From Nocardioides sp. 503 (GTDB lineage: Bacteria; Actinomycetota; Actinomycetes; Propionibacteriales; Nocardioidaceae), in the NCBI RefSeq assembly GCF_004522095.1, contig NZ_SPUI01000002.1:1178001-1242000 (forward strand): a stretch of DNA of 64,000 nucleotides, given 5' to 3'. The notes under the pieces are model-generated. The model saw nothing but the letters and a program-made list of their open reading frames with translations. It had not been told where the DNA came from and made no database searches. The translations under genes and the position numbers were made by a program. Below are positions 51,467 through 59,427 of the stretch, piece by piece (position 1 is the first letter of the stretch; each line of letters opens with the position of its first letter).

Positions 51467-52312
51467 TCACGCATCCGCCGCTGGCGCTAAGACCACTCCG
51501 TCCTCACGAGCGGCAGCGAGGGAGAAGTAGACGCGTATCTCGTCCGCCCCGTAGAGCGTGACGACCGTTGTCCGCGTGTCGTTCCCGATCAGTTGAATGG
51601 CAGTCAGGCTGAGCTGTGATTCCTCTGCCTCAGTGACCTTGTTGCCGTGACGGTCGTAGCCGGGCCCTGCATGGATCACCGCCCATCCCAGCCTCACCTC
51701 GGCCAGCACTCCCGGGCCGAGCTCGAGCCAGCGACTTGACACGTCCCGAATCGCCGATCCCTCGGCCCGGACCGATTCCGGGACGAGTGAGCCGGGCCTT
51801 ACGTTGAGCCCTTCGTTGAGGTTGAACTGTTCCCAGACGATCGACCACGTCTCGCCGTTGTCTAGATCGAGTTCGAGTCCGTAGTCGAGCTCGTCGCGGC
51901 TCGGTCCGCGCCAGCCCTCCTTGCCGCCTTCGTAGTCGATCTCGACATAGCGGCATCCTGTGATCGCACGGCCGATGAACCGATTGAGCGTGGTCTGGAC
52001 GGCGCCCTTCTGCGTGTCACCTTTGACCCAGGCCGTCCACATGTAGGGCCGGGTCTGCTTCAAGAGTCGCAGGGCGCGGTGGCGAACAGGCTGCGGCAGG
52101 CTTCGGTCGTGGCCCGCGTCGTCCAGGATGAACTCCAAGCCGGCGGTTGGGGCTCCGGCGTCGAGCCACTCCAAAGCTAGGTCTGCCCAATAGCGCCCAG
52201 ATCGAAGCGCAAACCGAATGAGTTCCTGCGGCTCATATGGGCGAGCGACTCCGGAATCGAAGGGACGTTCCAGATCGGTGAGGTACTTGGTCAACTCCGG
52301 CGGTTCGCTCAT
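51467..52312 (-). CDS. Hypothetical protein, lower GC than surroundings
   Basis: 281 residues, cytoplasmic by appearance. The first ~100 residues are helical (YEPQELIRFALRSGRYWADL, HRALRLLKQTRPYMW); the rest is rich in beta strands (VEIDYEGG, YGLELDLDNGETWSIVWEQF, SLTAIQLIGNDTRTTVVTLYG). No family recognised. Codon use (many AT-ending codons such as gat, cgt, aag in this strand) differs from the flanking genes, which suggests transfer. Its upstream region carries two strong palindromes. Confidence 0.65.
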   Translation of the reverse strand: MSEPPELTKYLTDLERPFDSGVARPYEPQELIRFALRSGRYWADLALEWLDAGAPTAGLEFILDDAGHDRSLPQPVRHRALRLLKQTRPYMWTAWVKGDTQKGAVQTTLNRFIGRAITGCRYVEIDYEGGKEGWRGPSRDELDYGLELDLDNGETWSIVWEQFNLNEGLNVRPGSLVPESVRAEGSAIRDVSSRWLELGPGVLAEVRLGWAVIHAGPGYDRHGNKVTEAEESQLSLTAIQLIGNDTRTTVVTLYGADEIRVYFSLAAAREDGVVLAPAADA

Positions 52313-52538
52313 GAGGTCATCCTCTGGTCGCGTGCGGCCGCCATGCCAGGAGGCGGCAGCGTCTTTCGATGGTCTGGGCGGTCAGTCTCGGGCCAGCGGG
52401 AGTAGTTGCCTCTAGTTCTACTCCCGTTCTTTGAGTGCCGATAACTGACATTATGTCAGGTAGTATATCGTTCCTCCTGCCCACGGGTCACCCGACGGGT
52501 CTTCGTCGGCAGACCCCCCGTCCCCCACCCGGGAGCAA
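52313..52538. promoter_or_regulatory. AT-richer control region with two palindromes
   Basis: CTGACATTATGTCAG (52445-52459) has perfect 7-nt arms around one T and looks like a repressor operator. CGGGAGTAG (52397-52405) and CTACTCCCG (52418-52426) form a 9-bp stem with a 12-nt loop. Both lie upstream of the minus-strand gene that starts at 52312. No gene is seen in this stretch. Confidence 0.55.
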
Positions 52539-53159
52539 TCAGCGGACAGTCCTCACGGCCAGCTTGGCCAGCTTGACGGTCTTCTTCCTGCTCGGCCACG
52601 GGCCGTTGTAGGAGCTGATCGCCACGAGGATGACGAACTTGCCCCGGCGCACCAGCACCGTCTGGCTGGCGTAGGTCTGGCCGGGGAACGCGGCGGTGGA
52701 GGTGTAGCCCCGGCCCTCATCGCCGAACGCGACCTTGAACTTCTTGGTCCTGATCTTGTAGTCACCGCGACCGGGCCTCGTGCACTTCATGGTCTTCATG
52801 GTGCGCCTCAGGTAGCGCGCGGCGCTCGCGGCGCTGGCGAACTTCGCACCCACGAGGCCCAGGGACGGCGGGTAGGGCGTCCCGGGCGGGATGGGCTTGG
52901 GAGCGGGCGAGTATGCCACCGCCGTCTTGGTGGCTCCCTTGATCGTCTTGCCGGACTTGCAGTTCTTGCGGACCTGGCGGACCTTGTCGGTCGCTTCGAA
53001 CGCGGAGCCACCGGCGAGGTAGGGAAAGATCTTGGCGACCTTGTCGAACGAGGGCACCGCTACGCCCTTGCCGGCCACGGCAGGGGTGCTGAGGGCAGGC
53101 AAGATCAGAGCGGAGACCGCGAGGACGACGAGCGCGCGGGACATGAGGCGACGAGACAT
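52539..53159 (-). CDS. Secreted protein of unknown function
   Basis: 206 residues. The signal peptide is SRALVVLAVSALILPALSTPAVA. The mature part of about 180 residues is basic and has two Cys (KNCKSGK, MKCTRPG), with a strand-rich C-terminal half (YTSTAAFPGQTYASQTVLVRR, FVILVAISSYNGPW) like the extracellular sensor-like domains of actinobacterial lipoproteins (PknH-C/LpqN style); this similarity is weak. ATG 53159 gives a clean signal peptide. Confidence 0.7.
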   Translation of the reverse strand: MSRRLMSRALVVLAVSALILPALSTPAVAGKGVAVPSFDKVAKIFPYLAGGSAFEATDKVRQVRKNCKSGKTIKGATKTAVAYSPAPKPIPPGTPYPPSLGLVGAKFASAASAARYLRRTMKTMKCTRPGRGDYKIRTKKFKVAFGDEGRGYTSTAAFPGQTYASQTVLVRRGKFVILVAISSYNGPWPSRKKTVKLAKLAVRTVR

Positions 53160-53220
53160 GGGACGCAGGGTTCCTTTCGGGACGAAAGTGCCTTCCAGAC
53201 GATGGGATCTGGCACACCCC
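53160..53220 (-). promoter_or_regulatory. Leader hairpins that may hide the ribosome-binding site
   Basis: On the minus strand CTTTCG-tcc-CGAAAG (53188-53174) places the likely Shine-Dalgarno bases (AAAGGAA) in and next to the 3' arm, about 10 nt before the ATG. Just upstream GTGCC...GGCAC and CCAGA...TCTGG can form another stem (about 53188-53214). The rest of the gap to 53526 contains one palindromic repeat and no recognisable gene. Confidence 0.45.
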
Positions 53221-53399
53221 TGACGCGCCAACGCCGTCAAAGGTTGCCTCCCCCGGCATCGTCGCTTCATGTCGCCGGCGTCGCGCGCACGAGCGCTGAC
53301 ATCAAGAGCTCGTCGGTGGCGGTCGTCTCTGCCCGGCGACTGGCGCGGAACCTACCGTCGCCTTCCGCGGCATGCTGGCCGGACTGCGCCCGCGGATGC

Positions 53400-53462
53400 T
53401 GTGGTTTGGTCACCAACCGCATGTCTCAGCGCCTCGATCGTGCGGTTTGTGACCAAACCGCA
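53400..53462. repeat. Palindromic intergenic repeat, copy 8
   Basis: TGTGGTTTGGTCACC arm (one base changed from TGCGG), centre ATGTCTCAGCGCCTCGATC, and GTGACCAAACCGCA arm. It sits in a 367-nt gap, 64 nt from the stop of the minus-strand gene at 53527. Confidence 0.88.
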
Positions 53463-53526
53463 CGACACAACGTGACGGGCGCACCCAGCCGTCCCGACCA
53501 GAACCTAAGCCTGACGACGGTCGGGC

Positions 53527-53697
53527 TCAGTCGTCGAGAGGCGCGGGCGCCGTGGCCCGGCGCTGGTGGTAGGCCGTGCTGATGACCGTCATGCTGGCAA
53601 CCAGAGCGCCCAAGAAGATCCCACGCCAGTCGAGCGCGAGGAAGCCCAACGCGACGAGGACCAGGCCTGCGTAGTAGCCGAGGGGAACGGTGGACAC
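53527..53697 (-). CDS. Small membrane protein (56 aa)
   Basis: GTG at 53697 gives a 56-residue protein with two membrane segments (YYAGLVLVALGFLALDW and GIFLGALVASMTVISTAY) and a short polar tail. No family recognised. A longer in-frame reading to 53877 has a basic, Pro-rich N-terminus with no similar look. It may form a unit with the 51-residue membrane protein upstream. Confidence 0.5.
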   Translation of the reverse strand: MSTVPLGYYAGLVLVALGFLALDWRGIFLGALVASMTVISTAYHQRRATAPAPLDD

Positions 53698-53798
53698 CCC
53701 GCGAGTATCGGGCACGGCGGGAGTCCCTCGCAGGGGTTCGAGGGCTGTGGACCGGGGCGACGCAGGTGCCGACGCCGGCGACGCGTCGCATCTGCGAG

Positions 53799-53954
53799 CT
53801 AGGAGCCGGCCTGCACGGCGAAGACAAGGAGGACGAACCAGGCCCCGACCAGCAGCAGCGCTGCGTAGAGCGCCCAACGCAGAGCGCGCCAGGACCTGGT
53901 CAACCAGTCATCGTCGACGTGTGCCACTGGCCAGCCGCCGGGAGGCTCCTCCAT
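53799..53954 (-). CDS. Small membrane protein (51 aa)
   Basis: ATG at 53954 to TAG at 53799. The N-terminal half is polar (MEEPPGGWPVAHVDDDWLTR), followed by a single membrane segment (WALYAALLLVGAWFVLLVFAV). A GGAGG lies 12 nt upstream. It is in the same direction as the 56-residue membrane protein. Composition and a clean membrane helix support a real gene, but no homologue is recognised. Confidence 0.45.
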   Translation of the reverse strand: MEEPPGGWPVAHVDDDWLTRSWRALRWALYAALLLVGAWFVLLVFAVQAGS

Positions 53955-54031
53955 GGCCGCACGGTACCTCCCCACTCTCCAGAAGCCGGTTCACGAGCGC
54001 GCCGAACATGCGGGGTGGTTGGCTCTGCGGC

Positions 54032-54412
54032 ATGAGCCGGCGGTCCTGCGTTGCCATGGGGTTGGTCCTCGTCGGGGTCATCGCTGGGCTGCAGGGATGC
54101 TCTGATGGCGATGATGGCGGTGACTGCCACGTGCGACTCGCCTTCGAGGGCGAGCGGTACGCCGTCAACACGGACCTCGTCGCGCCTGTGCCCGTCGGCG
54201 TGAGTGTCGGCACCGCTGACGAGGTGTCCTGCGACGGCACCGACGACGTTCTCGGACACGTCGACGTGCACGGGATCGAGGGGGTGGCGACGAGTACCGC
54301 CCTCGCGGTCGTCGAGGCGGGCGAGACGCAGGAGGTCACGGTGTACCTGCGTGTCGGCCTGCCGCGAGACGCGACTCCCCCGGGTTGGCCGTCGACGACT
54401 CCGAGCGGCTGA
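54032..54412 (+). CDS. Small lipoprotein (DUF6281-like)
   Basis: 126 residues. The signal peptide MGLVLVGVIAGLQGC predicts lipidation at Cys23. The mature part (GDCHVRLAFEGERYAVNTDL, VSVGTADEVSCDGTDDVLG, VDVHGIEGVATSTALAV) resembles the DUF6281 group of actinobacterial lipoproteins, with two Cys likely paired. Function unknown. ATG 54032 gives a normal lipoprotein signal; longer in-frame starts do not. Its stop is 2 nt from the next palindromic repeat. Confidence 0.65.
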   Translation: MSRRSCVAMGLVLVGVIAGLQGCSDGDDGGDCHVRLAFEGERYAVNTDLVAPVPVGVSVGTADEVSCDGTDDVLGHVDVHGIEGVATSTALAVVEAGETQEVTVYLRVGLPRDATPPGWPSTTPSG

Positions 54413-54414
54413 TC

Positions 54415-54482
54415 CGTGCGGTTTGGTCACAAACCACATGTTTTCGGGGCTGGGACGTGCGGTTGGTGACCAAACCGCGGGG
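54415..54482. repeat. Palindromic intergenic repeat, copy 9
   Basis: Flipped copy: the left arm ends TCACAAACCACATG and the right arm is GTGCGGTTGGTGACC followed by AAACCGCGG. It follows the lipoprotein stop directly and lies 84 nt from the convergent gene at 54566. Confidence 0.88.
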
Positions 54483-54565
54483 GTGACGACGACCCGCCGG
54501 CCGCAGTCGAGCAGCGGCGGGGCGAGGGTGGAGGGGGCAGCGGCGACGCCCGCCCGCCGCGGGAC

Positions 54566-55015
54566 TCAGGGCGCGACGCGGCCGCAGGTGACGTCCACGA
54601 TCAGGGTGTCGTTGGCGCCGGTGTTGTTGCTGCCGAAGGCCATGCCGATCGTGCCGGCCGTGTTCAGCAGCGTCTGCGGGCCCGCGAAGCTCAGCTGCCA
54701 GTGGGACGCGACGCCGAGGACCATCGAGCCGGCGGCACACGCGGCGGCGATCTGACCGTTGTCGCCGGGCGCGACGACGGCCTGCTTGGTGATGCGCTGG
54801 AAGGCGCCGACGCGCTGCAGTTTCCGCGTGGCGGTGGGGCTCAGGTCGGCCGGCTTGACCGTCTTGTTCTTCACGTCGGCGGAGGTGACGGTGCCGTCCT
54901 TGATCTGGGCGCCGGTGATCATGGAGCCGGCGACGGCCCCTCCGGAGCCGGCGAGCAGGACGGCGCCGCACAGGAGCAGGGCGGCGGGCGTGGAGCGGAC
55001 GAGCTGGGACTTCAT
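54566..55015 (-). CDS. Secreted protein with IKDGTVTSADVKNK-type repeats
   Basis: 149 residues with signal peptide (AALLLCGAVLLAGSGGAVA). The segment TGAQIKDGTVTSADVKNKTV is a short tandem motif common in exported actinobacterial proteins with beta-roll-like N-termini. The C-terminal half contains two Cys (AACAAGS, DVTCGRV) and strands typical of a small beta domain. Function unknown. It lies downstream of and in the same direction as the SARP-like regulator, after a 96-nt gap. Confidence 0.7.
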   Translation of the reverse strand: MKSQLVRSTPAALLLCGAVLLAGSGGAVAGSMITGAQIKDGTVTSADVKNKTVKPADLSPTATRKLQRVGAFQRITKQAVVAPGDNGQIAAACAAGSMVLGVASHWQLSFAGPQTLLNTAGTIGMAFGSNNTGANDTLIVDVTCGRVAP

Positions 55016-55111
55016 GGCGACTCGCTTCTGCTGGGGGTCGGTCCGACCCGGGCTGACTGACCCGTGCAGTGTCGGGCGGCGCCCTTCGAGAAGCCTTCGG
55101 GAAACCTTCGC

Positions 55112-57235
55112 TCAGGCGGAGCGGTCGTCCAGGAGCTCGGCCAGCTCCGCGGGGGCGGCGTCGATCTCCTCCATGCGGGTCACGTAGGTGCGGTAGCAAC
55201 GACGGGCCTCGCCGTGTCGGCGGGTGAGGTGCAGCGACCGGACGAGCGCGTGGTGGGCGGGCTCGTCGTAGGGGTCGTCCGCCACGAGCCCCACCAGCCA
55301 CGGGACGGCCCGTTGGTGCTCGCCCCGGCTCGCGAGCTCGGCGGCCAGCTGACGACGTACGTCGAGGGCGAGGGCGAGCAGCTCCTCGCGGGCCTCGACG
55401 CTCCAGTCGGCGTAGGGGTCGTCCTCGAGGAAGTGGCCGGTGTACATGGCGGCCGCGCGCTCCAGCTCCTCGACGGCGCCCTGTCCCCCACCAGCCCGCT
55501 CCCCCGTGCGGATCGCCCGCAGCGCGGCGCGCGCGGTGTCCTGGAACGTCACCGCGTCGATCTCGACCGCCCCGACGTCGAGCCGGACCGACTGACGGTC
55601 GGCGGCGAGGTAGTGGTCGGAGGGCAGCCGCTTGTCGGGGTCGAGCACCGCGCGCAGCGTGGACAGGACGACCGAGAGCCGGTTGCCGGTGTTGGCGGTC
55701 TCGGGCCACAGGTGCTCGCACAGGGCGTCGCGGGAGATGGGTCTTCCCCGGCGACCGACCAGGATCTTGAGCGCGTCGCGCGACTTGCGTGACTGCCACT
55801 CGGAGGCCGGCACCGGCTCACCGCTGCGGTGGACGGCGAAGGAGCCCAGCGCGCAGATCGTCACCCCCGCCGGCTCGGTGGAGCCGATCGCCTGGAGGGC
55901 TCCGGCGATGCGCGTGGCCCCGTCCCGTACGCCGAGCGCACGCAGCCGGCGACGGGCGGACTGCTCCGCGACGTGGTCGCCGGTGGCGCGGCCCCTCAGC
56001 ACCCCGTTGGTGGCGAGGCCGATGACGTGCCCCGTCTCGGTCCACAGGGTCGCGGCCTCGTCGACCAGGTCGAGGCGGTGCGGCATCGGGGCCAGCATCG
56101 ACTGGAGCTCGAGGGCCTCGGCCAGGCCCCGCGCGTCGTGGCGGCGTCCGGCCTCGCGCGAGGCCTGGCGCGCGTGCTCGCCGGCGCGCTCGGGCTGGCC
56201 GGACATGAGCGCCACCCACCCGGCGGCGAGCAGCGCCGTGACCTGTCCGAGGGCTGCAGGCTGGTCCAGGGCCCGCTTGATGACGCCCTTGGCCTCCTCG
56301 AGGTCCTCCCCCACCGTCGCCCGGGCGAGTCCCGCGAGCGCCGGCACCAGGACCTGCGCGTCGCCCGTGCGCTCGGCGAAGCCGATCGCCTCGCGGTAGG
56401 CCGCGGCCGCCTGGCTGGCGTTGCCGCGGGCGGCGTTGGCGTCCCCGGACCCGAGCACGGCGTAGCCCAGCAGCGGCGACAGCTCGTCGCGCGTCAGGTC
56501 GCGCGCCTGCTCCAGCTCGGCGAGCGCCTCCTCGACCCGGCCGAGCCCGAGGAGGGACTCGGCGCGGTTGATGCACGTCAGGGCGCGTACGGCGGACGGT
56601 ACGTCGTGCAGCCAGAGCGCGACGGCCTCGTCGAGGTGCACCAGCGCCGAGGCGTAGCGGCCCTCCTCGTTCTCGAGGGAGCCCAGGTTGTTGTGGACGC
56701 GCACCTGCGTGAGGACGTCGTCGGCTCGGACCGCGGCCTGCAGCGCCTTGTCGTAGGCGTGGCGGTTGGCGTGGCGGTCGCCCTCGAGGGCGCTGACCAG
56801 CGCCTGGGCCACCCACGCCGAGCCCAGGGCGCTGTCATCACCTGAGGCGGTGGCGCTCTCCAGGGCCAGGTCGGCGCTGACGCGGCTCGCGGCAGCGTCC
56901 CCGCGGGCCCACCTCGTCGACGCCTCCGCGGCGTGCAGCTGGGCCAGGTCGGCGAGCGCGGTGCGGTCGGGGTCGCGGTCGGCGCGGGCGTAGCAGTCCA
57001 GGGCCTCGTCGAAGCGTCCCCGCTGGTGCAGGGCGTAGCCGAGCCGCCAGGCCACCTCGGGCGGGAGCGCTCCCCCGTCGGGCGACACGACCCGCGCCGC
57101 GTCGCGCAGCAGTGCGAGGTCGCCGGCGCGCAGCAGCTCGGCGGAGTGGGCCGCGAAGGCGGCCACGACGGCGTCCGGCTCCCCCGCGGCGACCGCGGCC
57201 GACAGCGCGGCCGACCCGGCTCCCGGAAGCTGCAT
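55112..57235 (-). CDS. TPR - SARP/BTAD regulator with C-terminal DNA-binding domain
   Basis: 707 residues. Residues about 1-450 are TPR-like helical repeats (YALHQRGRFDEALDCYARAD, HNNLGSLENEEGRYASALVHL and others). From about 450 comes an OmpR-type winged helix (ICALGSFAVHRSGEPVPASE, SRKSRDALKILVGRRGRPIS, LWPETANTGNRLSVVLSTLR, YLAADRQSVRLD), and the last ~150 residues are a bacterial activation (BTAD) domain (AREELLALALDVRRQLAAEL, DEPAHHALVRSLHLTRRHGEA). In most SARPs the DNA-binding part is N-terminal; here the order is reversed by a long TPR front. No ATPase motif was seen. The target genes are unknown. Confidence 0.85.
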   Translation of the reverse strand: MQLPGAGSAALSAAVAAGEPDAVVAAFAAHSAELLRAGDLALLRDAARVVSPDGGALPPEVAWRLGYALHQRGRFDEALDCYARADRDPDRTALADLAQLHAAEASTRWARGDAAASRVSADLALESATASGDDSALGSAWVAQALVSALEGDRHANRHAYDKALQAAVRADDVLTQVRVHNNLGSLENEEGRYASALVHLDEAVALWLHDVPSAVRALTCINRAESLLGLGRVEEALAELEQARDLTRDELSPLLGYAVLGSGDANAARGNASQAAAAYREAIGFAERTGDAQVLVPALAGLARATVGEDLEEAKGVIKRALDQPAALGQVTALLAAGWVALMSGQPERAGEHARQASREAGRRHDARGLAEALELQSMLAPMPHRLDLVDEAATLWTETGHVIGLATNGVLRGRATGDHVAEQSARRRLRALGVRDGATRIAGALQAIGSTEPAGVTICALGSFAVHRSGEPVPASEWQSRKSRDALKILVGRRGRPISRDALCEHLWPETANTGNRLSVVLSTLRAVLDPDKRLPSDHYLAADRQSVRLDVGAVEIDAVTFQDTARAALRAIRTGERAGGGQGAVEELERAAAMYTGHFLEDDPYADWSVEAREELLALALDVRRQLAAELASRGEHQRAVPWLVGLVADDPYDEPAHHALVRSLHLTRRHGEARRCYRTYVTRMEEIDAAPAELAELLDDRSA

Positions 57236-57287
57236 ACGGCCAAGTTAGTACGCCGGTCCCACGATCGTGGCCGGTTCCGGCCATCGG

Positions 57288-58649
57288 TCACAGCCGTCCG
57301 GTGGCCACGCTCCACACCAGACCTGCCGCCGTGCACACCGCGAGGGTGGGCAGCACCGACCATCTCCGGCCGATCACGAGCGCGCAGGCCAGCGCCGTGA
57401 TCGCCACCGCGGACCACTCCAGCGAGTCCAGGACGGGCAGGTCCAGGAACAGCGGGCCCGAGGTCTCGCGCCGTGTCTGCGCGAACAGGGTGTGGACCGC
57501 GAAGTAGGACGCCAGGCTGGCGATCACCCCCACCACCGCGGAGGTGATGCCGGTGAGCGCGGAGGCGAGGGCGCGGTTGCCGCGCAGCCGCTCGACGTAC
57601 GGCGCGCCCAGCAGGATGAACAGGAAGCACGGCACGAAGGTCACCCAGGTCGTGAGCAGCGCGGCCAGCGTCGCCGCCACCCACGGGTCGAGGCTGCCGG
57701 GGTCGCGGTAGGCGCCGACGAAGGCCACGAACTGCACGACCATGATCAGCGGGCCCGGCGTGGTCTCCGCGAGCGCCAGGCCCTTGACCATCTCGCCGGG
57801 CGCCAGCCACCCGTAGACCGAGACCGCCTGCTGGGCGACGTAGGCCAGCACGGCGTAGGCACCGCCGAAGGTGACGACCGCGGCGCCGGAGAAGAACAGT
57901 CCCTGGTCGACGTAGACGCTGTCGCGCCCGGCGAGCAGCCCCGCGACGAGCACGGGCAGCAGCCACAGCGGCAGCCCGACGGCGAGGACGAGAGCCGCCC
58001 TGCGACCCGAGGGTCGCTCGTGGTGGAGGGCGTCGTCGCTGACCAGGGGGGCGGGCCCGCCGTCCGCAGGGGCGGGCCGCGGCGCGCCGATCTCGGGCAC
58101 CGTGCGCCCCAGCGCCCACCCCGCGAGCGCGCCGACCAGGACGACCAGCGGGAACGGCACGCCGAAGACCGTCAGCGCCACGAACGCCACCACGGCCACC
58201 GCCACGAGGGCGGGGTGGGTCAGGCCCTTCGTGCCGAGGCGCACCACGGCCTGCAGCACGATCGCGATGACCGCCGGGGCCAGGCCGAGGAAGACGGCCT
58301 CCACGACCGAGGTGTCGCCGTAGCCGACGTAGACCGCCGACAGCGCGAGCAGGGCGACCACCCCCGGGAGCACGAACAGCACGCCCGCGACCAGGGCCCC
58401 GCGCACGCCGTTGAGGAGCCAGCCGACGTACGTCGCCAGCTGCTGGGCCTCGGGGCCGGGCAGCAGGGTGCAGTAGGACAGCGCGAACAGGAAGCGCTGC
58501 TGGCCGATCCAGCGGCGCTCCTCGACGAGGGTGCGCTGCATGACCGCGATCTGGCCGGCCGGGCCACCGAAGGTCTGCAGGGAGATGAGGAACCACGCGC
58601 GGGTGGCCTCGCGCAGAGGCACGACATCGCGGGGGCGGGCCTCGGACAT
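57288..58649 (-). CDS. chrA: Chromate transporter ChrA-like, bidomain CHR
   Basis: 453 residues with about 10-12 membrane segments in two homologous halves. N-terminal half: WFLISLQTFGGPAGQIAVMQ, LLPGPEAQQLATYVGW. C-terminal half: FFSGAAVVTFGGAYAVLAYVAQQAV and AETTPGPLIMVVQFVAFVG. FGGP...PGPEAQQ and FGGAYAVL...TPGPL are the paired CHR motifs. The family exports chromate or sulfate-like anions. ATG 58649 starts just before the first half; the longer in-frame reading is unlike the family. Confidence 0.88.
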   Translation of the reverse strand: MSEARPRDVVPLREATRAWFLISLQTFGGPAGQIAVMQRTLVEERRWIGQQRFLFALSYCTLLPGPEAQQLATYVGWLLNGVRGALVAGVLFVLPGVVALLALSAVYVGYGDTSVVEAVFLGLAPAVIAIVLQAVVRLGTKGLTHPALVAVAVVAFVALTVFGVPFPLVVLVGALAGWALGRTVPEIGAPRPAPADGGPAPLVSDDALHHERPSGRRAALVLAVGLPLWLLPVLVAGLLAGRDSVYVDQGLFFSGAAVVTFGGAYAVLAYVAQQAVSVYGWLAPGEMVKGLALAETTPGPLIMVVQFVAFVGAYRDPGSLDPWVAATLAALLTTWVTFVPCFLFILLGAPYVERLRGNRALASALTGITSAVVGVIASLASYFAVHTLFAQTRRETSGPLFLDLPVLDSLEWSAVAITALACALVIGRRWSVLPTLAVCTAAGLVWSVATGRL

Positions 58650-58671
58650 GGGCGAGACGCTAGCGGGCGCC

Positions 58672-59424
58672 TCAGGCCGCCGGTCGGGTGTCCACCAGCA
58701 CGCCGATCTTGTCGATGCGGTGCTCGGGGTTGTCGAACTCGTCGGCCCAGTAGTTGCCCTCCGCGTGGTCCTCGGCGGTGGCACACGTGGAGAGCGTGAT
58801 CATCGCCCGCGTCGGGGCGACGCCTGGCCTGCCGGGCACCGCCGCCCGCTGCTCGCGCAGCGACCGCGGGGAGCGGAACGACGTCTCGCGGGTCGCGACG
58901 ATGCGGTAGACGTACTCCACGCCGCCGGCGCTCACCACCACCCGGTCGCCGCGGCGCAGCTCCGGCAGCCGCTCGAAGGCGCGGGTGGAGGAGGTCCGGT
59001 GGGCGGTGACCTGGTAGTTGCCGATGCCGCCCGGCCCCACTCCCCCGCGCGGCCCCGACGGGCTCGCGGCGCGACCGCCGTTCTGGATCTCCGTGCCAGG
59101 CGCGTCGTCGGTGAACCCGCGGTAGGACACGACGCGGAGGTCGCGCAGGCCCAGCTCGGCGATGGTGAGCGCCGCGTCGCGCGGGCGGCCGTCGCTGACC
59201 TGGTACGCCGGCGGGACGGTGATCGGGGAGGAGCTCGGCGTGGACGTCGGGGTCGGTGTGCCGGTGGGGGTGGGCGTGGACGAGGGGGTGCGGCTCTGAC
59301 CGGTCGGCCCCGGCCCGGGCCCGCGAGGCCTGCGGTCCTCGGAGGACGATGCGTCGGCGCACGCGGCCAGCAGCGACGCCGCGATCAGCAGGCCGCTAGC
59401 GCGGGCGAGCGTCCGCTGCCGCAC
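58672..59424 (-). CDS. Sortase-family protein with lipobox
   Basis: 250 residues. A signal peptide ends in LLAAC (Cys22), a lipobox, followed by a long Pro/Thr/Ser linker. The sortase domain has His142 (VTAHRTSSTRAFERL), Cys214 (ITLSTCAT) and Arg236 (PEHRIDKIG), the full catalytic triad. It resembles class E/F sortases of actinobacteria, which join LPxTG-type proteins to the wall or act as small-sortase enzymes. No LPxTG substrate gene is adjacent. If the lipobox is real, the enzyme is held by a lipid, not by a membrane helix. Confidence 0.82.
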   Translation of the reverse strand: MRQRTLARASGLLIAASLLAACADASSSEDRRPRGPGPGPTGQSRTPSSTPTPTGTPTPTSTPSSSPITVPPAYQVSDGRPRDAALTIAELGLRDLRVVSYRGFTDDAPGTEIQNGGRAASPSGPRGGVGPGGIGNYQVTAHRTSSTRAFERLPELRRGDRVVVSAGGVEYVYRIVATRETSFRSPRSLREQRAAVPGRPGVAPTRAMITLSTCATAEDHAEGNYWADEFDNPEHRIDKIGVLVDTRPAA

Positions 59425-59427
59425 GAC

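Noticed and set aside
52445..52459. CTGACATTATGTCAG as a recombination (att/dif-like) core
   Set aside because: No recombinase gene or second copy of the site is seen nearby; an operator is the simpler reading.
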